Shown here: piece after piece, positions 56,543 to 64,000 of the stretch
Position numbering within the stretch: position 1 is the first letter of the stretch
Layout: each line of letters opens with the position of its first letter
DNA from: Mytilinidion resinicola
Taxonomy: Eukaryota > Ascomycota > Dothideomycetes > Mytilinidiales > Mytilinidiaceae
Length of the DNA: 64,000 bases
Direction of reading: 5' to 3'
Assembly: GCF_010093595.1 (NCBI RefSeq)
Contig: NW_022985441.1
Span: 496,132-560,131, forward strand
Position numbers and translations under genes: made by a program
Notes under the pieces: model-generated
The model's database searches: none
Seen by the model: only the letters and a program-made list of their open reading frames with translations
What the model was told of the DNA's origin: nothing

Positions 56543-58654
56543 ATGTTAGGCTACCTTCCATTACGCCTGGCGTATCTCTGTGCAGTTCTAGTGGGAGCGG
56601 CCTCTACCCATTATATCGATTGGGTGGATTGCAGCAAGCATGTTCCACCTCCAGCCACTTTCCTCAACACTACGAATGTCAACCTATCATCACTTCCTCA
56701 AACTCTCCATTGCGGCCGGATTAATGTGCCAATGGATTACTCGAAGCCTATTGGCGTCAACAACAATATTACTCTCGGCCTGGCCATGTACCGACCTGCA
56801 AATCCTAAGGGTGTAATATTCTTGTAAACAGCAACTAAAGCGACTTTCGACATTGAAGTAGATGACTGACAATTCCTATAGTTGTCCCGGCGGTACTGAT
56901 GCAGGCGCTGCAGCTGCATGGCGAGTAGCTCTAAACCAGACAGGACCCTATTTTCCCGACTTCTCAGGCCTCGAAGATTATGATTTGATGAGTATGTTAA
57001 CATCTTTACTTGGTGATTAGTACATACTAAAATATGCATTACCTACAGTGATGGATATACGCGGCACTTGGAGCTCCAACTTACTCAACGTATCTCTCGA
57101 CACCGTCAGCTCCATTTTCGTCCCAAAGTCAGTCTCCATTCCATCTTTCAATCCTCCAAAACTCATGGCCATAGCCCAACAAATCAAAGCGAATTCGACG
57201 CTACTAAAGCTGCGTCCAAGGCAATAATACAGTCATTTGACGAATTAAGTTCTCCACCCGGTATCGTCCAGTTCCTCGGGATAAACGAGGTAATACAGGA
57301 CCACGAATCTATTCGCAAGGCTCTTAAATACGAAAAGATCAATTTTATCGGGCTCTCATAGTATATAGCCTTTTACTCTTTGTACCGTTGCGCCCCTAAC
57401 TTTGTTTAGCGGGTCATATCGAGCGCAACTTTACGCGGCCAAATATCCTCATCATGTCGGCCACTTCGTACTTGACGCTGTAGTTGCCCCTGGACTTGTA
57501 AGTCTCATGCTAGGCTAATTGTATATTCTACGATACTAATGCTGCCGTTAGAGCCTTGATGATCAAGCAAATACTGGAATTTTAGCTGGGAACAGAGCAT
57601 TGCTCCGCGCAGACGCTTACTGCCAAAACGACCCGAGTTGTCCCTTCAAGGCGCAAGGCAGAGGCAGTGTCCCAAAGGTGAGTGGAGGATTGTGTCCTAA
57701 TAAACCGTTGTTTTTCTCATCCCTCAACATAGGTCTACGGCGAACTTCTTGCAGCTGTGAAAAATTCTTCGCTGGAAACCTTCGCTCTCCAGTATGGCAT
57801 CTACAATGAGCTGCAGGACCAACCAATATTCCCTATCATAAACCAAGATCTTGCGCAGCTGGCTCAGGGGAATACTAGCAGTCTTAGCGGAGGAGGGCCG
57901 TTGACTATAAACGATGCCGTAGGGATACCTTATCTTTGCAGCGATTATTGTGAGTGACCGTCCTGTCTTTCCACAAGACTCTGCCTTCTAACATAACCTA
58001 GACTTCGGAGACAACACTTTCGCCGGATTCCAAAAGTCCCTTCAAGCGGGTACAAAGGTAACAAGACTTCACTCGATAGCCTCTGTCTAAACCAGTTTAC
58101 TAACCCTCATTCTCGTGCAGCTTGACACTTACAAAATCGGCCAAACCGCCGCCTGGAACATCCGCATGTACTGCGCCGCCTGGCCTTACGCCGTGGCCCC
58201 GCTCAAAACACTACACTTGAAAGCCCCGATGCTATTCGTGACCGCAGATTTTGACGCCAGGTATGCACGCTACTCACCCGATTTTGTCGATTACTCGTAC
58301 TAAACTCAGTCGCGTGCAGCACCCCAACCGAATGGGCTACAATCGCCTGGAAGACTGCCGACCATTCCGCGCTGCTCGTTCGCCATGGTGATAACCATAC
58401 TACCTTCAATCGTGCGTAAACCTTCCGTTCCCTTATGTTTCTCTTCTAATACATATATAGTTCCCGCCTCAATCGCAACCCGGATGGAAAAAGAATTTCT
58501 GCGGACCGGTGTTCTTCCGCGTGTTCAGAATGGTACTGAGGTTACGGTCTACCATGCGGGCATGTGTCGTGTGCCGATCCCGGATCCGTACGACGTGCCG
58601 ACAGGCTTTGTCGCTGGAGATTGTGCTATCGAAGATGAGTGTAACTTGAATTGA
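56543..58654 (+). CDS. secreted S33 serine peptidase (tripeptidyl-aminopeptidase type)
   Basis: Eleven exons give 522 residues: 56543..56823, 56882..56991, 57049..57127, 57175..57360, 57410..57497, 57552..57677, 57733..57949, 58002..58057, 58121..58260, 58320..58411, 58461..58654; ten introns of 47-63 nt, all in phase. A signal peptide (LRLAYLCAVLVGAAST) leads. The alpha/beta hydrolase fold shows oxyanion region FFCPGGTDAG, MMDIRGTWSSN, nucleophile Ser218 in GLSYGS, Asp426 in FDASTP, and His454 in GDNHTT; the last two fit the S33 C-terminal TAP-like region. Several N-glycosylation sites occur near the N-terminus. Intron 3 (57128-57174, 47 nt, GTCAGT/CATAG) is essential: without it the coding frame appears shifted and the gene looks broken. 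Substrates of this group are short peptides released outside the cell; specificity is not predictable. Confidence 0.9.
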
Positions 58655-60845
58655 AGAAGGGAGGGCCATAGAAGAGCTATAACGGCAGGCGGAGGAGCGT
58701 CATACGAGGAGAGCAAAAGAAAACCGACGAACGATGGAGAGTTGGAATAGATTGTTAGGATTAGTGCAGAGATACGAGGTCGTGGGTGTGGATAGAAGAT
58801 GAAGTTTCTAACTCTAGGTAATTCTAAAAATAGCCACGCCTCACAAACCACCTATTCCCGAGGTCCTACCTCCTCTCCTCCTTGCCCCGCTAGCCTCCTT
58901 CAGCTCAAAGTGCATGCTCCATCCGTTTATTTCAAGTCCCTACTACTCGCAGTTCTAAGTTACTGGGGAAGTCGTCCAGGCTAGTGACGAAGAAGTATCT
59001 ACCAGGACCTGTTTCCGAAGTTGGCAGCCGTCCATACGCTACTGTACTAGCGCATCCTTGGCGCCATTCCTCAGCTTGCATAAGTCACCTTTCAGCTCAA
59101 CAGGGTTCCTTCTCTTAGCTGGCTTGGCGCCTCTACGCCTATATATACCCATCCTCCTACATAGCAATACACAAGAGTTCTCATCACTTTTCACCAGCTG
59201 CCAGAAGTATCTTGGTCTAACTTGTCCGCCATCGAGAGACGATGGTACTCCGATGCTGGAAAACGGCACGATCTGGGTATAAAAAAAACTTGGAAACACG
59301 GACTGATGAGCCGAATGTCGAAGTCCCGCTGGCAAGAGAGAGACTTTCATCTCGAACACCACGACCTCGATATCTCTCAGCGAATTCGTCGTCCTTGCAA
59401 TTATCCCGCATACTATCACTTGATAGTTGACTCACCCGCATTTCTCTTATCTTGCCATCGCGTTACGTCACACTACGACGAGTGGTTGCTATTACAAGGG
59501 TGCTGCCATTGATGCTGGTGCTTCGCCCATGATTCTTCATTGCATTCGGATAGCGTTTGACCGTATTTAGAGACTGATGGATGTGATGAAGGCTGCTGAT
59601 CAGAAAGAGGAGCAGGAGTTTCGACGACGGGGTATAGGAGAACGTAACGCGAGAGAGCTTACAGAGTCCGAAATCGACTTGGGACGCCGATCGACAAGGC
59701 AGCAAGCTGCAAAATTCTCCACCTCGTCCTTCTACTTTGCACTCGCTTACTAGACCCCAAGGTGCGATTCACCGGTGTACAAGGAAGAGAGTGATTGGGA
59801 TGTGACAGAAGATCATCGAAAAGGACGGCGCGCTCGAATTATAGTGATGGACTCTCTGAGAGCTTTTTTCCAAGTCATACTCTCACGCCCAGAACTCCAC
59901 GTCGTTCCCCGTCTCCGCATACATCCCCAAACACGCTTATTCTAGCAAAGAAAGCCGCTACACTCTGGCGCTCAGACCAGTTCGTAAGTACACGGTTCAT
60001 GAATGTCATCAGAAAACTTGCTGATTGGCTTCCCACTACTCAGGCATCCGCGCGCTCGACCTCGAGCAAGCTACACATCCCTAAGAAGGCCCCTTGAAAC
60101 CTTCAGCTCGCACCTCCGCTTCACATACACACGTCGACTCCTACCACGATCTGATCGCCGTGTCTTAATAGAAGCCCATATGTTCACAGCTCATAGTTCC
60201 ACTAGATTAAAAGAACCATATGCGTCGCTGGAACTCGACGTCTGACAGAGCAACGTGAAAGCTAAAATCAACGCAGCTCCCGAGGTAGCGGAATCCCTGG
60301 AGCGTATGACCTAACCATCAGGTGAAATATATAGTTACCTCGTACCTCGGAGCACGTCTCCGTGTGCGAGAGATGCAGGGGGCGTGGCTGGTACAGGCAT
60401 GTGTCTAGAGCGGGGAACTTTGCTTAACAAGTCACTTGTGTTAGCTGTGCCTAGAAGTTGGCTGAGCATTCCAAATTTCGACAAAGTTTGCCTCGATACT
60501 GGGAAATCTGCAGCTGTGTCTACTGAGACGCCCGATGGCACTCTCAGCCGTCCCGAAGCATGCAGGAGAACCCAGGCATCACACCTAGTATCCAATGAAT
60601 GCGGATACACTTTGAGTGCATAAAATTAGCTGCGTTGGAATTCACACGCTACCTGCCGCCATACGCCAAATTCGAAGTAATACGAACTATCCCCAGCCTA
60701 TCCCCAAGGGCATTGTCCCGAGCCCAATCCACCAACGCCGAATTCGACGTACTAGAAATATCACTGAACCGGTCCCAAAGGTATTATCTCTACCTCAGCC
60801 CTGCTCGATTCACCGCTTTCTCCGTCCCAGTTTGAAGTGCTATTC
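58655..60845. other. 2.2-kb intergenic region, no gene seen
   Basis: Convergent 3' flanks plus spacer. Frames do not exceed 126 codons, have no motifs and show no splice-consistent partners. Nothing repeat-like was recognised. Confidence 0.55.
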
Positions 60846-62218
60846 CTAAAGCGTCTCTAGGGGTATCATCTCGAGGTCAGTTTCACTCGGTCCACCGTTC
60901 GCTCGACCATGCTCGGCTCGAGTCTCCGTCATATCCACCATAACTCCAGCTACCCAAGAATTGTGTTTGCACCAATCATGTCTCTCTTCCCTGCCTTCAA
61001 GACCGGGTTCGCAAAAGGTTCCTGCTCTTGGCTCAGTATTTGTCCCAGCTGGCTTGTCTTCAACGCTCTGCTTGAAGGTCGTCGTAACTTCAATTTTCTT
61101 CTTGGAGCTGGAAGAACGATTGCTACCAACAACTGTGATCGCACCGCTGATTCGTTCGGTCGACTCCTGACCCTTAGGAGTTGCAGCATACAGCTTATCG
61201 CGAAGGTGTCTCGGAGTCCATCGAGTGGACGGCCGGCTGCTTCGATATGTCGAATCTTTCCGCCAGATACGCGGGAATCGGCGTGCCATTATGCCATTGA
61301 GCGAGGGAAGTGACGCGCAGATGATTGAAACGCTGATCTCTATGCAGCACCACATAAGGAGCCCATTGTAGGCCATGTCGTCATCGCTGCGCAAGGCGAG
61401 CACATATTGAAGGCGAAGGATGGATGTCAATGCGGCGCTGTAAGTACTACATCAGTTCCTTTCTACAAAAAGGGCGCATAGTTGGACCACGGATGGTACT
61501 CACAATCCCCCTAGCCCAAAAACAAAGACTAGGCCCCTTTTCTCCGCCCTGGCCAGATTCAAGTCCCGAAGGATCCGCATCGGAAGCACCAGCAAAACGA
61601 TGTCAGTCGAGAAGTTGATCGCGATGAAGATATAATTGATCAGCATCACATCCATGCAGACCGTTGAGCGGTTCGTCCAAGGCCCGTCAATAGGCGAGCA
61701 TCGGAAGGTCATGATGAGGAAGAAAGCCGTGCTATTGCATATTACAAGGGCTAGAAGAACGGTATAGGCGTAACCAAGAGCATCCCGGAAGATGCGGCGG
61801 TACTGAAAAATGATGGAAGCTTTGATGCAGCCAAGAGCAAGCTGGTAGAAAGGCATGCTGAGGTAGTAAGACAGCATTGATATGCGGAGTTCGTAGGGGG
61901 TTTGGACCCAGTCCACCGCTCGGTATTGGTATTCGATTCCTTTTCCTCAATTAGTCTCGGTATTCTGCGGCAAGAGTTTTGCTACGTACTGAGCAGGAAA
62001 CATGTCGTCACGCCGATGTTGAATGCACCTGCAATGCAGCAGAGCACATCATCGGTACCGACGTTCCGAAGACGAGCACCACGGACGTACATGCGCGTGA
62101 AAATCAGGGCTGTGGAGATAGCAAAGAAGATGGTGCAAGGAATCAGAGCCTTGTAGTCTCGGGTCGCCATGATGTTGCGGTGTAGGGAATGCTCTGATGG
62201 ATCTCCTGGGATCGACAA
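60846..62218 (-). CDS. PTH11-like / fungal rhodopsin-domain membrane protein
   Basis: Three exons (61990..62218, 61504..61939, 60846..61437; introns 50 and 66 nt) give 418 residues with seven hydrophobic segments: ALIPCTIFFAISTALIF, VLCCIAGAFNIGVTTCFLL, YYLSMPFYQLALGCIKASII, YTVLLALVICNSTAFFLIM, YIFIAINFSTDIVLLVLPM, GLVFVFGLGGFAALTSIL and MWCCIEISVSIICASLPSL. The W-x-x-C-x-D type pair around IDGPWTN..CMDVMLINY and the LPM..L motif after segment 5 are typical of the SAT4/PTH11-related integral membrane family, candidate G-protein-coupled receptors in filamentous fungi. No CFEM ectodomain is present. The last 150 residues form a Ser/Thr/Lys-rich cytosolic tail. The start may be M62218 or M62170. 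The second junction restores GLGGFAALTS. Confidence 0.85.
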
Positions 62219-63206
62219 GCTTTAAATGATCTTTGGCCGGTGGTATCTGAATGGTAGGGCGGGAGGAGCGGGAAAAGCACAAAAAGAACGAATGGTTTGA
62301 TACCGGATTGGCCCCCAGGACACAGCATGTATGACGGGACGACAAATTTCAAGAGCCAATAGCTTTGTCGGAAGCCCTGTAACTGCTGAGCAACGAGTTT
62401 CACCAGACGGAGCACCATCTGTATATACTGCTCCCATGTGGCTGTTCGTCCGGTGGCTGCCCTCCGAGCGGACCTGGGTCCAACCCTCCTATTGGATAAT
62501 GAGGTTTTCATTTATATTCGCGCCGCAGTCTGCACTCCTCTGCACACAAACCCAGCTTTGACGTACACAGTGGGCTGCATTAAAGTGGTGTATTTCCATT
62601 CCAGCTGCATGGAGGCCCTGCGGGAACATGCGGCCACTAGGTTGCCGTCGACGGTGAACGAGCTAAAGACGCCACAGCCGACGACGGGTGGAGGTCCGAT
62701 AGGTGTGCAAGCACTGTATAAATAGCAATCATGATCTCTCCCGTATCCCCGGCTACGCGAGCATCACTAAGATGCACCCTATCATGAATCAAGATTAACT
62801 AAGTAGGCGCCTTGCCGCTTATCTTGCTGATCGCATGATCACCTGCATCGGCCAAATAAAGCCACAGATCTAGGCACATGGACGATTCCAAGATTCTGCA
62901 AGCCACAAGGATATTGAGATCGAACAGGGCACGTGACCGGAACCTTCGCTTCAAACTTCTCCCTGCCCGAGCCTGCGGCCGGTGTTCCTCGACCACACAC
63001 CGATGAGTGCCATAGTGCTTATGAAGAACGTCATCAACTATACTGGCAATCTGTTGAAACGTAGGGGTGGAAGCTTGATGATTTGAATAACTGATGTGTC
63101 ACAGGGGAAACAGAGGCTATCTGTGCCGATTGAAGGAGGGGGCCTGGTGAGGGGCTGGCGACAGTCTCAGCACTCCACAGTACACAAAGTCCTGTGCCTT
63201 GCTGCT
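62219..63206. other. intergenic, no gene seen
   Basis: About 990 bp upstream of the PTH11-like gene and downstream of the edge gene; short chance frames only. Confidence 0.6.
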
Positions 63207-64000
63207 CTACCATGCATGCGATCCCGAGGATCCGCGCTCCGACGATTCTTCGCTCCAATCGCCAAGTGTGCTTGGGGTTCCTTGATATGCGCCATGCAAT
63301 GCCGACCCACCCGAGCAACATGGCTGCACCAGTGTACTCATAGCTCTATACAAGTCCGGCAAAAGCTTGCTAGGGCCAGCTCGTCGAAGCTTGCTAGATG
63401 CCTCCTTGGATGTCGAGACTCCAGTGCTCTGCAAAGCTTCCATTATTGACTCCAGGATGAAGTCCTCTTTTTTATACGGCGCTAGGAACTTCATATCGGC
63501 TCTCTCCTGCGAATTTTCTGGGATGACGCCCCGCTCGCAGATAAGTTTGAAGAGCGCTATGTGCTCGGAAGCGACCGCTCGCGCGATCGGGGCTGGAGCG
63601 CCCCTCTTTATTTCGGGGGCGACTATTGGGACGCCATGGTCGAGAAGTTGACGTGCTATTGTGAGTTGTCTTCTTTTGACCATTTCCGGTGTTCCTGAGC
63701 GACATGCTCCCTCCAGGAGGATTCTCGAAGTCTTCTCCCAACAACCTACCCATACGCTCGGGTAAGTTCCATTAGAACTCGTCGAGCATGGAACGCTAAG
63801 GAGAGCAAGCGTTATTTTCTCCGCTTTTTGGATATTACTCAGTTCCACGTCTTCGTCTTTCAGCCCTAAGCACAAGTCGTAAATGCTGCCATGCTCATCA
63901 ACCTTATCCTCATATAGCCTCGTTTCTTCAAGAAGAGCTAAGGCCTGGGCGAAGACTTCTCTACCCGGCATGCCTGTGGTAGCGTCCTTCCAGGGCGCGA
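63207..64000 (-). CDS. partial gene, ankyrin-like helical repeats, 5' end beyond window
   Basis: The frame is open from the right window edge to a stop at 63207 (about 264 residues seen). Segments such as SRILLEGACRSGTPEMV, TIARQLLDHGVPIVAPEIKR and IARAVASEHIALFKLICERG resemble ankyrin helix pairs (LL-x-x-G / A-x-x-G-x), so this is probably the C-terminal part of a fungal ankyrin-repeat protein, a group often found near telomeres and in incompatibility loci. The last 60 residues after about 63400 are low-complexity (Ser/Gly) and may read past an unrecognised splice donor. A Met at 63971 is in frame but the frame continues upstream (APWKDATTG), so I do not treat it as the start. Confidence 0.6.
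   Translation of the reverse strand, partial: APWKDATTGMPGREVFAQALALLEETRLYEDKVDEHGSIYDLCLGLKDEDVELSNIQKAEKITLALLSVPCSTSSNGTYPSVWVGCWEKTSRILLEGACRSGTPEMVKRRQLTIARQLLDHGVPIVAPEIKRGAPAPIARAVASEHIALFKLICERGVIPENSQERADMKFLAPYKKEDFILESIMEALQSTGVSTSKEASSKLRRAGPSKLLPDLYRAMSTLVQPCCSGGSALHGAYQGTPSTLGDWSEESSERGSSGSHAW

Noticed and set aside
56543..58654. S33 peptidase as a frameshifted pseudogene
   Set aside because: A 47-nt intron with acceptable borders restores the frame, and all eleven exons are then in phase with a complete triad.

Overview
The window reads as nuclear DNA of a filamentous ascomycete (Pezizomycotina). Evidence: many short introns (about 45-85 nt) with GTRNGY donors and YAG acceptors, a HET-domain gene, a Zn2Cys6 regulator, a DUF3669 gene, a PTH11-like rhodopsin-fold membrane protein, 2EXR/F-box-like proteins and a fungal GH31 glucosidase. 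I cannot fix class or genus from sequence alone. About 26 protein genes are supported; for most spliced ones I placed every exon by checking phase across each junction. No rRNA, tRNA or CRISPR was seen. Layout, left: a partial coiled-coil ADIP-like gene (1-1244, minus), a 2EXR/F-box-like gene, a GNAT acetyltransferase, isopentenyl-diphosphate isomerase (idi1) behind a long promoter, a decayed 16-bp minisatellite (about 8.83-9.16 kb), a HET-domain gene, and an HSL-type alpha/beta hydrolase. Next come seven-exon homocitrate synthase (lysine pathway, minus) with two Gcn4/CpcA-type boxes upstream, and a GFA/CENP-V family enzyme with an 18-nt exon. Centre: an 847-residue disordered protein with 11-residue amphipathic repeats, mitochondrial threonyl-tRNA synthetase, a secreted single-pass membrane protein, then a mosaic duplication (26.83-27.31 kb) that joins a copy of the 3' flank of the DUF3669 gene to a copy of the 3' end of the synthetase gene. 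DUF3669, GH31 alpha-glucosidase, another single-pass membrane protein and an F-box/LRR-like gene follow. Right: a Zn2Cys6 regulator diverges from L-rhamnonate dehydratase across a 220-bp promoter, an arrangement that suggests local control of L-rhamnose catabolism; the dehydratase has an in-frame, stop-free 84-nt intron that a naive ORF call would translate. Then UDP-GlcNAc pyrophosphorylase (chitin/N-glycan/GPI precursor), a seven-knuckle CCHC protein (Gis2/Byr3 type) with a 12-nt exon, and the meiotic recombinase DMC1 (10 exons). From 50.6 kb the region is gene-poor: a hypothetical gene with a conflicting 5' end, a TIR element (MITE-like, about 54.66-54.97 kb), an 11-exon S33 peptidase, a PTH11-like receptor candidate and, at the edge, a partial gene with ankyrin-like helical pairs. 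The genes are mostly unrelated housekeeping and accessory functions; the only convincing functional pairing is the regulator and rhamnonate dehydratase. I see no clear novel multi-gene system. The most unusual signals are the mosaic duplication, the micro-exons, the cryptic in-frame intron and the 11-residue repeat protein.
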